Shown here piece by piece: positions 39,217 through 47,771 of a stretch of 64,000 nt of DNA. The notes below the pieces were generated by a model, which did not search any database, was not told the DNA's origin, and worked only from the letters and a program-made list of their open reading frames with translations. The stretch covers positions 325,404-389,403 of the forward strand of contig NZ_KE384019.1 in NCBI RefSeq assembly GCF_000423445.1, written 5' to 3'. The stretch comes from Acidipropionibacterium thoenii DSM 20276 (GTDB taxonomy: Bacteria; Actinomycetota; Actinomycetes; Propionibacteriales; Propionibacteriaceae). The first letter of the stretch is position 1. Each line of letters opens with the position of its first letter. Both the position numbers and the translations under genes were made by a program.

Positions 39217-40320
39217 CTGAGTACCTCAACCCGCCAGCACGACGTCAACCAGCCGGATCAGCCAGACTCATCGTCGTCGAGTCTGTCGGCCAACCTCGGG
39301 ACCCGCACGTTCACCGTGCCGGCCTCGGTGCCGATGGTCTCCCTGGTCGGCCCCGGGGACGAGTACCTCCGGCGCCTGGAGGACTCCCTGGAGGCCGAGA
39401 TTTTGGTGCGCGGAAACCAGGTCGGCCTGTCGGGTACCGCTGCTCAGATCAGCGACGCCACCGAGGTGCTCACCGAACTGGTCACCATCATCCGCACCGG
39501 GCACGGGCTGTCCGAGGATGATGTCGACCGGGTGGTCTCGATGGCTCGCCAGGGCCAGGGCCCGGCCGAGATCATGACCGCCGACATCCTCACCAACCGC
39601 GGCCGGACGATCCGCCCCAAGACGCTGAACCAGAAGCGCTACGTGGACGCCATCGACTCCCACACGGTGGTCTTCGGGATCGGACCGGCCGGCACCGGAA
39701 AGACCTACCTGGCGATGGCCAAGGCCGTGCAGGCCCTGCAGAACAAGGCCGTCAGCCGGATCATCCTCACCCGCCCCGCGGTGGAGGCCGGCGAGCGGAT
39801 CGGTTTCCTGCCCGGCACCCTCTCGGAGAAGATCGATCCGTACCTGCGCCCCCTCTACGACGCCCTGCGCGACATGGTCGACCGCGACACCGTGCCCCGG
39901 CTGCTCGCCGCCGGCACCGTCGAGGTGGCGCCACTGGCCTACATGAGGGGCCGCACCCTCAACGACGCCTTCATCATCCTCGACGAGGCCCAGAACACCT
40001 CCCCCGAGCAGATGAAGATGTTCCTCACCCGGCTGGGCTTCGGATCCAAGGTGGTGGTGACCGGCGACGTCACCCAGGTCGACCTGCCCGGCGGGGTGAC
40101 CAGCGGGCTGAGACTGGTCCAGGGAATCCTGGACGGCATCGACGACATCGCATTCTGCAATCTCACCAGCCACGATGTGGTCCGCCACCGGCTGGTCGGC
40201 AGGATCGTGGCCGCCTACGACCAGTACGACGCCGTGCGGGAACGCGAGCTGAAGCACCACGAGGCCGGTGACCGGCGTCCCCGCAGGAATGGTGGCAACC
40301 GGCCCGGGAGGACGCGATGA
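39217..40320 (+). CDS. phoH: PhoH-like ATPase, apparent CTG start
   Basis: Cytosolic PhoH-family P-loop ATPase of about 367 residues; PhoH proteins are linked to RNA metabolism and ribosome quality functions. Walker A GPAGTGKT (156-163), Walker B FIILDEAQNTSPEQMKMF and VVVTGDVTQVDLPGG are present. Start: no ATG, GTG or TTG is in frame before GTG 39316, but that would cut off the conserved RTFTVPASVPMVSLVG segment. CTG at 39217 is in frame, with AGGAGAG (39206-39212) at a proper distance, and yields LSTSTRQHDVNQ as N-terminus. I therefore place the start at CTG. The stop overlaps ybeY (ATGA). Confidence 0.85.
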   Translation: MSTSTRQHDVNQPDQPDSSSSSLSANLGTRTFTVPASVPMVSLVGPGDEYLRRLEDSLEAEILVRGNQVGLSGTAAQISDATEVLTELVTIIRTGHGLSEDDVDRVVSMARQGQGPAEIMTADILTNRGRTIRPKTLNQKRYVDAIDSHTVVFGIGPAGTGKTYLAMAKAVQALQNKAVSRIILTRPAVEAGERIGFLPGTLSEKIDPYLRPLYDALRDMVDRDTVPRLLAAGTVEVAPLAYMRGRTLNDAFIILDEAQNTSPEQMKMFLTRLGFGSKVVVTGDVTQVDLPGGVTSGLRLVQGILDGIDDIAFCNLTSHDVVRHRLVGRIVAAYDQYDAVRERELKHHEAGDRRPRRNGGNRPGRTR

Positions 40321-40784
40321 TCGACATCAACAACGAGTCGGGGCGCGAGGCCGACGAGAAGGGGCTGGTGGCGCTGGCCGCCTTCGCGATGAATCGGCTG
40401 CGGATCCACCCCGACGCCGAGCTGTCGATCCTGCTGGTCGACGAGGCCACCATGGAGAGCTATCACCAGAAGTTCATGGGGCTGCCGGGACCGACCGATG
40501 TGCTCAGCTTCCCGATGGACGAGCTGCGCGCTCCCGGCGATGACGAGAGCGAGCCGAACGGCGTGCTGGGAGACATCGTGCTGTGCCCTGAGGTGACCGC
40601 GGGCCAGGCCGCCGAGAACGGCCGCACCCCCGACGGGGAGGCCGAGTACCTGCTCATCCACGGACTGCTGCACCTGCTGGGCCACGACCACGCGGAGCCC
40701 GAGGAGAAGCGAGTGATGTTCGGGCTCAATGACGAGATCATCAGCTCCTGGGAGATGGCCCGTCACTCGGACAGCACCCGATGA
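40317..40784 (+). CDS. ybeY: Endoribonuclease YbeY (rRNA maturation factor)
   Basis: Zinc-dependent single-strand endoribonuclease of 155 residues that matures the 3' end of 16S rRNA and takes part in ribosome quality control. The metal site is LIHGLLHLLGHDHAEPEE, the canonical H-x3-H-x5-H arrangement, and the PTDVLSFPMDE motif is also conserved. Coupled to phoH upstream and corC downstream through ATGA overlaps; the phoH-ybeY-corC-era order is conserved in actinobacteria, including mycobacteria. Confidence 0.95.
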   Translation: MIDINNESGREADEKGLVALAAFAMNRLRIHPDAELSILLVDEATMESYHQKFMGLPGPTDVLSFPMDELRAPGDDESEPNGVLGDIVLCPEVTAGQAAENGRTPDGEAEYLLIHGLLHLLGHDHAEPEEKRVMFGLNDEIISSWEMARHSDSTR

Positions 40785-42085
40785 GCGAAGCCCAGTGGGT
40801 GGAGTTGGCGGTCGCGCTGATTCTGGCGGTGGTCGCCTTCCTGGTGGCGGCCTGCGAGGCCGCCCTCCAGCACATGTCGGTCAGCCGGGCCGAGGAGTCG
40901 GCCTCTGACGGTAGACGCAGCTCCGCCCGGGTGCTGACGATGGCCCAGGACCCGGCTCGTTTCGTCAACTCCGCGATGGTGGTGCGGATCAGCTGCGAGG
41001 TCACCACCATCGTCCTGGTCGCCCACTGCCTGTTCCCGCACTTCGGCTCGGCCTGGGAACGGGTCGTGGTGGTCTCGGCGATCATGCTGGTGGTCAGCTA
41101 CATCCTGTGGGGGGTCGCCCCGCGCACCCTCGGCAAACAGCACGACGCCACCGTGTGCCGGCTCTTCGGGCGGATCTGGCTGGTCACCGCGACGGTGCTG
41201 CGGCCGCTGGTGGCAGCCTTCATCGCAGTCGGCAATGCCGTGACGCCGGGGCGCGGATTCGCCGAGGGTCCGTTCACCACCGAGGCCGAGTTGCGCGACA
41301 TGGTCGACTACGCCGAGGCCTCCGATCTCATCGAGGCCGACGAGCGCCAGATGATCCACTCGGTCTTCGAGCTGGGAGACACCTACCTGCGCGAGGTGAT
41401 GGTGCCGCGTACCGACGTCGTCTTCATCGAGCAGGACAAGACCCTGCGCCAGGCGATCTCGCTGGCACTGCGGTCGGGATTCTCCCGGCTGCCGGTGGTG
41501 GGGCAGAGCCTCGATGACATCCAGGGCATCATCTATCTCAAGGATCTGGCCCGCCGGGTCCAGGACAATCCGGACGGACAGCGCGTCGAGAAGGTCTCCC
41601 TGGTGATGCGCGAGGCGGTCTACGTCCCCGACTCCAAGCCGATCGACGACGTGCTGCGCGAGATGCAACGGGACCGCAACCACATCGTCATCGTGGTCGA
41701 CGAGTTCGGCGGCACGGCCGGGCTGGCGACCATCGAGGACATCGTCGAGGAGATCGTCGGCGAGATCGTCGACGAGTACGACCCCGAGCCGGCCGAGACC
41801 GAGGAGATCGAGCCCGGACTGTTCCGGGTCTCCTCGCGGATGCCGGTCGGGGATCTGGCCGAGCTGTTCGACATCAAGGCCGATGACGAGGACGTCGACA
41901 CCGTCGGCGGGCTGATGGCCAAGGAGCTCTCGGTGGTCCCGGTCCCCGGTGCCTCGGTGGTCTGGGAGGGCGTCGAGATCACCGCCGAGAAGGCGACCGG
42001 ACGGCGTCACCAGGTCGACACCTACCTGGTACGCCAGGTGCCCGCGGCCGACGAGGAGGAGAATGACGAGGATGATGATGACTGA
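40781..42085 (+). CDS. CorC/HlyC-family CNNM-CBS membrane protein
   Basis: Membrane protein of 434 residues: DUF21/CNNM transmembrane domain (three to four helices between 5 and 150, starting VELAVALILAVVAFLVAACE), a pair of CBS domains (about 205-325; MVPRTDVVFIEQDKTLRQA and IVVDEFGGTAGLATIEDIVE), and a C-terminal CorC_HlyC domain (RVSSRMPVGDLAELFDIK). Members are Mg2+/Co2+ efflux or transport accessories, older name hemolysin-C-like. The C-terminus is a run of acidic residues. It overlaps era at its end and starts within the ybeY stop. Confidence 0.9.
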   Translation: MSEAQWVELAVALILAVVAFLVAACEAALQHMSVSRAEESASDGRRSSARVLTMAQDPARFVNSAMVVRISCEVTTIVLVAHCLFPHFGSAWERVVVVSAIMLVVSYILWGVAPRTLGKQHDATVCRLFGRIWLVTATVLRPLVAAFIAVGNAVTPGRGFAEGPFTTEAELRDMVDYAEASDLIEADERQMIHSVFELGDTYLREVMVPRTDVVFIEQDKTLRQAISLALRSGFSRLPVVGQSLDDIQGIIYLKDLARRVQDNPDGQRVEKVSLVMREAVYVPDSKPIDDVLREMQRDRNHIVIVVDEFGGTAGLATIEDIVEEIVGEIVDEYDPEPAETEEIEPGLFRVSSRMPVGDLAELFDIKADDEDVDTVGGLMAKELSVVPVPGASVVWEGVEITAEKATGRRHQVDTYLVRQVPAADEEENDEDDDD

Positions 42086-43124
42086 GACCCCCGATGAACC
42101 CGCCGAGGATCTGCCGACGCCGTCGTTGGCCGATCTGATGGCCGGCGAGGAGGACGACCTCTCCGACGCCGACTACGTGGCCTCGCGGGTCGCCGAGGCC
42201 ACCCGGCCCGGATTCCACTCCGGCTTCGTGTGCTTCGTGGGACGGCCCAATGCCGGCAAGTCCACCCTCACCAATGCCCTGGTCGGTGCCCGGATCGCGA
42301 TCGCCACCGACAAGCCGGAGACCACCCGGCATGTCATCCGCGGGGTGGTGAGTACCGAGGACGCCCAACTGGTGGTCATCGACACCCCCGGACTGCACAA
42401 GCCCCGCACCCTGCTGGGCGAGAGACTCAACGACCTGGTGCGCGGCACCTGGTCGGAGGTCGATGTGATCGGCGTCTGTCTGCCCTGCAATCAGCGGATC
42501 GGGCCCGGCGACACCTTCCTGGTGCGCCAGATCGCTGAGCTGGGGCACCGCCCGGCGCTGGTGGCGGTGGCCACCAAGTCCGATCTGGTCTCCGACTCGC
42601 GTCTGATGGAGCACCTGGCCTCGATCACCGCACTGGAGGATGAGCTGGGGGTGCACTTCGAGCACATCGTGCCCTGCTCGGCGGTGGCCGGGGAGCAGGT
42701 CGATGAGCTGCGCGAGACCCTCATCTCGCTGCTGCCCGAGGGACCCGCCTACTACCCCGAGGGGGAGATCACCGAGGAGCCGACCGAGACCCTGGTCGCC
42801 GAGCTGATCCGCGAGGCCGCGCTGGACGGGGTCCGGGAGGAACTGCCGCACTCCATCGCGGTGGAGATCGTCGAGATGGGCGAGCGCCCGGATCGTCCTG
42901 CCGACCGCCCGCTGCTGGACGTGGTCGCCTCCCTGATCGTCGAGCGGGAGTCCCAGAAGGGGATCATGATCGGCCACAAGGGGGCTCACATCAAGCAGGT
43001 CGGGACCGATGCCAGGGCCCAGATCACGGCACTGCTGGGGACCCCGGTGCACCTGGATCTCCAGGTGAAGGTCCTCAAGGACTGGCAGTCCGACCCCAAG
43101 TACCTCAACCGGCTGGGGTTCTGA
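42063..43124 (+). CDS. era: GTPase Era
   Basis: Essential Ras-like GTPase that binds 16S rRNA in 30S maturation, about 353 residues. G1 FVGRPNAGKST (about 58-68), G3 DTPG, G4 TKSD and the C-terminal KH domain (GIMIGHKGAHIKQVGTDARA) are present. A 50-residue acidic N-terminal extension (DEPAEDLPTPSLADLMAGEE) precedes the GTPase core, usual in this lineage. Start is uncertain: ATGs at 42063, 42072, 42075 and 42078 are all in frame within the 3' end of the corC-like gene; AGGAGG ends close to the first. Terminal gene of the phoH operon. Confidence 0.94.
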   Translation: MTRMMMTETPDEPAEDLPTPSLADLMAGEEDDLSDADYVASRVAEATRPGFHSGFVCFVGRPNAGKSTLTNALVGARIAIATDKPETTRHVIRGVVSTEDAQLVVIDTPGLHKPRTLLGERLNDLVRGTWSEVDVIGVCLPCNQRIGPGDTFLVRQIAELGHRPALVAVATKSDLVSDSRLMEHLASITALEDELGVHFEHIVPCSAVAGEQVDELRETLISLLPEGPAYYPEGEITEEPTETLVAELIREAALDGVREELPHSIAVEIVEMGERPDRPADRPLLDVVASLIVERESQKGIMIGHKGAHIKQVGTDARAQITALLGTPVHLDLQVKVLKDWQSDPKYLNRLGF

Positions 43125-43178
43125 TCCTCACAGGCCCGATCCTCACAGCCCAAGTCCTCACAGCCCAAGTCCTCACAG
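43123..43178. repeat. Four short tandem repeats (TCCTCACAG)
   Basis: Four consecutive copies of a 13-15-base unit sharing TCCTCACAG, the last two being identical CCCAAGTCCTCACAG, fill the gap between convergent era and the amidohydrolase gene. The array begins at the era stop codon, and its last copy runs through the amidohydrolase stop, so copy-number changes could alter the stop context. Confidence 0.8.
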
Positions 43179-44657
43179 CATGGAGTGGCTGATCAGACCT
43201 CCGGCGATGGTGAGGGTGGCGAGGGTCGAACCCAGCTCCTGGCCATGGGTGGTGAAGGGGTCGACATCGAGGGCCACCAGATCCGCGCGGCCGCCCGGAC
43301 GGACGGCGCTGACGCCGCCGGTGGAGGCCAGCAGCGCCTCGCTGAGAGTGATCGCCTGGTCCAGGTGCCAGCCGGGACGCCGGTCGGCGGTGCGCTCCAC
43401 CGCCACCCGGATCGCCAGCCAGGGATCGACCGGGGAGACCGGGGCGTCAGAACCCATCAGCAGCCGGGCGCCGGCGTCCAGCAGGTCCCGATAACGGAAG
43501 CTGAGGTGCGGCTGGTCGGCCCACACGACGTCGGTGGTGTCCCGGTCGTCGACCAGGTGGGCCGGCTGGATGCTGGCGGCCACCCCCAGCTCGGCGAACC
43601 TCGGCAGGTCGGCGTCGTCGACCAGCTGGGCGTGCTCCAGGGTGCCGGTGGCTCCGGTGCGGGCGAAGGCGTCCAGCACGGTGTGCACCGCCAGGTTCCC
43701 GATGGCGTGCACGGCGGGTCGCAGTCCGGCAACCCGGGCCCGGGTCATCAACGACTCCAGTTCCCCGGGAGGTATCGAGTCCACCCCGTTGCCCTGCGGG
43801 CCGACCGCACCCTGGTAGGGCGCCCGGCACCACGCCGAGCGACTGGAGATCGATCCGTCGACGATGATCTTGAGCGGCCCCATCTCCACCATCGAACCGG
43901 CAGCCGCCGACTGTCCGGTGGCCAGATGCCGCCCGGAGGCCTCCTGGAGTCTGGGCGGGTAGACGGCTACCTGCACCCACATCGGGCAGCGTCCGGCGGC
44001 CTGCCTGGCCAGCCACAGGTCGGTACTGCTGGAGAACTCCATGTCGCGGATCCCGACCACGCCACGGGCGGCCGCGGCGCGGCAGCACTCGTCCAACCAG
44101 CGGTCCAGGGTCCGGGGGGAGACCTGCGCCAGCCGGATCTGGGCGGTGAAGGAATCGGCCTCGGTGAGGAAGCCGGGCCGGTCGGACATTCCCAGACGCT
44201 CCAGCGCGGCCGTGTTGCACCAGGTGGAGTGCAGATCCGCCGAGACGATGGCGACCGGCCGGGAGCCCGTCACGGCGTCCAGATCCGCGGCGCTGGGATT
44301 GGCCGGCCAGCGGGAGGCACGCAGACCGAATCCCTGGATGATGCCGTCCCCGTCCGACTCGGCGATGGCATCCAGCTGTGTGGCGATCTCGGCCAGGATC
44401 TCCTCGGGTCGGGCGGTCTGGGAGACCTTCAGACGCCGTGAGGCCAGCGCCCACTGACCGGCATGGACGTGCTGGTCCCACAGTCCTGGAATCACCGGCC
44501 TGCCCGCCAGGTCGATGACCTCGACATCGGGCCCGCCGAGGGGCTTCCCACCGGCGGGATGCACGGACTCGACCCGGTCGCCGCGGATCATGATGTCGCA
44601 GGGGGAGCCGGGGACCCCGGTGTGAAGATCGAGCAGTCGCGCCCGATGGAGGAGCAT
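43173..44657 (-). CDS. Amidohydrolase, YtcJ-like
   Basis: Metal-dependent amidohydrolase of 494 residues of the YtcJ/NfdA-like group. Metal-ligand segments in order: WDQHVHAGQW near residue 75, GPLKIIVDGSISS, RPAVHAIGNLAVHTVLDAF, TLEHAQLVDD, and GSDAPVSPVDPWLAIRVAV; the N- and C-terminal beta-sandwich flanks are present. Family members hydrolyse N-acyl or formyl amides; substrate unknown here. The ATG at 44657 follows GGAG-like bases (ATGCTCCTCCATC on the complementary strand shows no strong site) and gives the usual length. It is inserted between era and leuA. Confidence 0.83.
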   Translation of the reverse strand: MLLHRARLLDLHTGVPGSPCDIMIRGDRVESVHPAGGKPLGGPDVEVIDLAGRPVIPGLWDQHVHAGQWALASRRLKVSQTARPEEILAEIATQLDAIAESDGDGIIQGFGLRASRWPANPSAADLDAVTGSRPVAIVSADLHSTWCNTAALERLGMSDRPGFLTEADSFTAQIRLAQVSPRTLDRWLDECCRAAAARGVVGIRDMEFSSSTDLWLARQAAGRCPMWVQVAVYPPRLQEASGRHLATGQSAAAGSMVEMGPLKIIVDGSISSRSAWCRAPYQGAVGPQGNGVDSIPPGELESLMTRARVAGLRPAVHAIGNLAVHTVLDAFARTGATGTLEHAQLVDDADLPRFAELGVAASIQPAHLVDDRDTTDVVWADQPHLSFRYRDLLDAGARLLMGSDAPVSPVDPWLAIRVAVERTADRRPGWHLDQAITLSEALLASTGGVSAVRPGGRADLVALDVDPFTTHGQELGSTLATLTIAGGLISHSML

Positions 44658-44741
44658 CGCCACGGGGTAGATATTGCCACTGACGAGCGGGCCCCGGAGC
44701 CGGCCAGAACTCGGCCCCCCGGTCGACGGCACGCCGGGTGA

Positions 44742-44882
44742 TACCATGTCGCCCGTGGCGCGTGTTCTCCTGCTTAGCCGCCGCAGCGGGGCCCGTTGAC
44801 GGGTAGCCCCCTCGCTGCGGGTATTCCGGCTGCCCATTCGAAGCTCAGCAGCTTCCCCGTCCAGCCCATTCAGGAGTTCCCG
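44742..44882 (+). promoter_or_regulatory. leuA leader: promoter plus leucine attenuator region
   Basis: TACCAT (44742-44747) is seven bases before the leader-peptide GTG. Downstream of its three Leu codons, CCGCAGCG (44780-44787) pairs with CGCTGCGG (44813-44820), with an inner CCCGT/ACGGG hairpin; a second hairpin GAAGCT-CAGC-AGCTTC lies at 44840-44855. A ribosome stalled on the Leu codons would cover the left arm of the main stem. This layout matches ribosome-mediated attenuation as known for leuA in Corynebacterium and Streptomyces. Which stem terminates cannot be decided without folding; no T run is seen. Confidence 0.65.
44755..44799 (+). CDS. LeuL-type leader peptide with three consecutive Leu codons
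   Basis: Short frame GTG to TGA encoding MARVLLLSRRSGAR (14 residues). Codons 5-7 are CTC, CTG, CTT, three different leucine codons in a row, directly upstream of leuA. An in-frame ATG at 44746 could lengthen it to 17 residues (MSPVARVLLL...). Its role would be to sense charged tRNA-Leu by ribosome stalling; the peptide itself has no expected function. Confidence 0.7.
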   Translation: MARVLLLSRRSGAR

Positions 44883-46646
44883 ATGACCCGTCCACAGCCT
44901 GCACCCTGCCAGCTGACCTCACCGATGCCGGTCGGCCGTTACAAGCCTTTCGTGCCCCAGCCGCTGCCCGACCGCCGCTGGCCCGACAAGACCCTCGACA
45001 AGGCCCCCAGGTGGCTGTCGACCGACCTGCGCGACGGGAATCAGGCGCTCATCGACCCGATGACCGTCTCCCGCAAGATCCGGATGTTCAACCTGCTGAT
45101 CGCGATGGGTTACAAGGAGATCGAGGTCGGATTCCCGTCGGCATCCCAGACCGAGTACGACTTCGTGCGCAAGCTGATCGAGGAGGACCTGGTCCCCGAG
45201 GACGTCACCATCTCGGTGCTGACCCAGGCCCGTGAGGATCTCATCCGGCGCACCGCCCAGAGCCTGGTCGGCGCCCACCGCGCCACCATCCACATGTACA
45301 ACGCGACCGCCGAGCTGTTCCGCCGGGTGGTCTTCCACGTCAACGAGCAGCAGTGCATCGATCTGGCCCACCGCGGCACCGAGTGGGTCGTCCAGTACGC
45401 CGAGAAGTACCTCGGCGATGTCGAGTTCGGCTACGAGTACTCCCCGGAGATCTTCACCCAGACCCCCACCGACTTCGCCCTGGAGGTGTGCCACTCGGTG
45501 ATGGACGTCTGGCAGCCCAGTGAGGACCGCGAGATCATCCTCAACCTGCCGGCCACCGTGGAGATGAGCACTCCCAACACCTACGGCGACCAGATCGAGT
45601 ACTTCTGCCGCCACATCCGCGACCGTCAGCACGTCTGCGTCTCGGTGCACCCCCACAATGACCGCGGCACCGGTGTGGCGGCCGCCGAGTTCGCCCAGAT
45701 GGCCGGCGCCGACCGGGTCGAGGGATGCCTGTTCGGACACGGCGAGCGGACCGGCAATGTCGACCTGGTCACGCTGGGCATGAATCTGTTCAGCCAGGGG
45801 GTGGATCCGAGGATCGACTTCTCCGACATGCCACGGATCCGCCGCACCGTGGAGTACTGCACCGGGCTGCCGGTGCCGGCCCGCCAGCCCTACTCCGGGG
45901 ACCTGGTCTTCACGGCCTTCTCCGGTTCCCACCAGGACGCGATCAAGAAGGGCCTGGAGGATCTGCAGCGTGTCGCTGCCGAGCAGGGCGTCGACGAGCG
46001 CGAGGTGACCTGGCAGGCCCCCTACCTGGCCGTCGACCCCCACGACATCGGTCGCACCTACGAGGCGGTCATCCGGGTCAACAGCCAGTCCGGCAAGGGT
46101 GGAATGGCCTATCTCATGAAGACCGAGCACCAGGTCGACCTGCCCCGACGTCTCCAGATCGAGTTCTCGAAGTCGGTCCAGCTGCTCACCGACGAGGAGG
46201 CCCGCGAGATCAGCCACGACGAGATCTGGCAGCTGTTCTCCCGGGAGTACCTGCACACCAGCGGCATCGAGTTGGCCTCCCGCGATTTCGCCACCCGGTC
46301 GGGTCTCCACGAGCTCACCGCGAGGATCAGCGTCAATGGCGAGCAGTGCACCGTCACCGGTGAGGGAAATGGTGCGGTCTCGGCCTTCGTCGACGCCCTG
46401 GAGTCCCTGGGTGTGGTGGTCCAGGTGCTGGACTACTCGGAGCACGCGATGACCTCCGGGGGCACGGCGAAGGCGGTGGCCTACGTCGAGTGCGAGATCG
46501 GCGACGGTGAGTCCAGCCAGATCCTGTGGGGGGTCGGTATCGACTCCGACATCACCGAGGCCTCTCTCAAGGCCATCATCAGTGCGGTGAACCGCTCTGA
46601 GGCCAGGATCCGTCCCGAGCAGAAGGTGGGATCCTCCCGCAGCTGA
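44883..46646 (+). CDS. leuA: 2-isopropylmalate synthase
   Basis: First committed enzyme of leucine synthesis, condensing acetyl-CoA with 2-oxoisovalerate; 587 residues, the long actinobacterial form. The HMGL-like TIM barrel starts with WLSTDLRDGNQALIDPM (catalytic Arg-Asp), includes VSVHPHNDRGTGVAAAEFA (metal-binding His-x-His) and GCLFGHGERTGNVDLV; the C-terminal allosteric LeuA_dimer domain carries the leucine feedback site. A Shine-Dalgarno (AGGAG) lies six bases before the ATG at 44883. Upstream is a leucine-codon leader, so leucine should control both enzyme activity and expression. Confidence 0.96.
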   Translation: MTRPQPAPCQLTSPMPVGRYKPFVPQPLPDRRWPDKTLDKAPRWLSTDLRDGNQALIDPMTVSRKIRMFNLLIAMGYKEIEVGFPSASQTEYDFVRKLIEEDLVPEDVTISVLTQAREDLIRRTAQSLVGAHRATIHMYNATAELFRRVVFHVNEQQCIDLAHRGTEWVVQYAEKYLGDVEFGYEYSPEIFTQTPTDFALEVCHSVMDVWQPSEDREIILNLPATVEMSTPNTYGDQIEYFCRHIRDRQHVCVSVHPHNDRGTGVAAAEFAQMAGADRVEGCLFGHGERTGNVDLVTLGMNLFSQGVDPRIDFSDMPRIRRTVEYCTGLPVPARQPYSGDLVFTAFSGSHQDAIKKGLEDLQRVAAEQGVDEREVTWQAPYLAVDPHDIGRTYEAVIRVNSQSGKGGMAYLMKTEHQVDLPRRLQIEFSKSVQLLTDEEAREISHDEIWQLFSREYLHTSGIELASRDFATRSGLHELTARISVNGEQCTVTGEGNGAVSAFVDALESLGVVVQVLDYSEHAMTSGGTAKAVAYVECEIGDGESSQILWGVGIDSDITEASLKAIISAVNRSEARIRPEQKVGSSRS

Positions 46647-46749
46647 GGGTCGGATCTCCCGGCGGAACCGAGGGTTGGCTCCCCCCAGAGCTGAATGCAG
46701 GGCATTGTCCGCGCGAGCCGCATGTCGTGTACTTGCAACGCGGGTGCCC

Positions 46750-46755
46750 TATTCT
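46750..46755 (+). promoter_or_regulatory. -10 hexamer TATTCT for amino-acid importer operon
   Basis: TATTCT is a good -10 match 41 bases before the binding-protein ATG at 46797; the leader contains AAAAGAG as a weak ribosome-binding site. No clear -35. Confidence 0.4.
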
Positions 46756-46796
46756 CTGAAGTCAGATTCATCACAGCACAATGAAAAGAGCCGCAC

Positions 46797-47771
46797 ATGA
46801 GGGTTCCACTGGGGACAAATGCACCGATCAGCCGTCGTCGTCTGCTGGGCCTGGGCCTTGCGACCGGGGCCACTACCTTCCTGGCGGCATGTTCCTCCGA
46901 CAGCTCGACCCCCTCCTTGCCGGGCGGCAGCGCCTCGAGCGGCGGCGGCGCTCAGAGCTTCGCGGACATCATCAAGGCAGGGCCGACGGCTGCGGCCTCC
47001 GACGTCTCGGGTAACTCATGGGCCAATCAGGTCAGGAGTTCCGGGGCGTTGCGCTGGGGAGGCACGACCACCTCCTCGCTGTTCAGCCTCAAGGATCCCT
47101 CGACGGGCGCGATCACCGGTTTCGATGCCGGCATCGTCCAGCTGCTGTCGCGCTACATCTTCGGCGGCGACGATCCGATGTCGACGGTCAAGCTGACCGA
47201 GGTCACCGTCGACACCCGCGAGACGCTGCTCGAGAACAAGTCGGTGGACATCGTGGTGGCCACCTACTCGATCACCGATGAGCGCAAGACGAAGATCTCC
47301 TATGCCGGCCCGTACTACACCTCCGGGGTGGGGATCGCGGTGAAGAGCGGTGTCACCGACATCAAGTCGGTCGACGATCTCACCGGCAAGGTGCTCGTCA
47401 CCCAGTCCAACTCGACCGGCCTGGCGGCCATCAAGGAGCACGTCAAGAACCCCAAGCAGGTGCTCACCTTCTCCGGTAACGCCGAGTGCCAGGCCGCGGT
47501 GGTCCAGGGCCGCGCCGATGCCTACGTCAACGACCAGTCCCTGTTGTTCGCCGCATCCAAGCAGAAGGGCCAGATCGAGGTCGTCGGCGAGCCCTTCACC
47601 ACCGATCCCTACGGCATCGGCGTCACCAAGGGTGAGACCGATGCGGTGAGCTTCATCAACGGCTTCCTCAAGAAGATCGAGGACGACGGGTCCTGGAAGA
47701 AGCTGTGGAGCTATTCCTTCGCTGCTCTGCAACAGGGTGGTGCGCCGACTCCTCCTGCGATCGGGGCTTGA
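46797..47771 (+). CDS. Polar amino acid ABC transporter substrate-binding lipoprotein (GluB-like)
   Basis: Extracellular binding protein of 324 residues, SBP_bac_3 fold. A twin-arginine-like SRRRLLGLGLATGAT and lipobox LAAC (lipidated Cys32) anchor it outside the membrane; a Ser/Gly-rich linker follows. The binding domain shows GFDAGIVQLLSRYIFG, VDIVVATYSITDERKTKISY and the DLTGKVLVTQSNSTGLAAIK hinge, as in glutamate/polar amino-acid binders (GluB of corynebacteria). The stop overlaps the first permease start by one base (TGATG). Ligand glutamate is plausible, not proven. Confidence 0.88.
   Translation: MRVPLGTNAPISRRRLLGLGLATGATTFLAACSSDSSTPSLPGGSASSGGGAQSFADIIKAGPTAAASDVSGNSWANQVRSSGALRWGGTTTSSLFSLKDPSTGAITGFDAGIVQLLSRYIFGGDDPMSTVKLTEVTVDTRETLLENKSVDIVVATYSITDERKTKISYAGPYYTSGVGIAVKSGVTDIKSVDDLTGKVLVTQSNSTGLAAIKEHVKNPKQVLTFSGNAECQAAVVQGRADAYVNDQSLLFAASKQKGQIEVVGEPFTTDPYGIGVTKGETDAVSFINGFLKKIEDDGSWKKLWSYSFAALQQGGAPTPPAIGA

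Noticed and set aside
42063..42085. Fusion of the corC-like gene and era
   Set aside because: The two frames differ and overlap by about 22 bases; stop codon TGA 42083-42085 ends the first gene cleanly.
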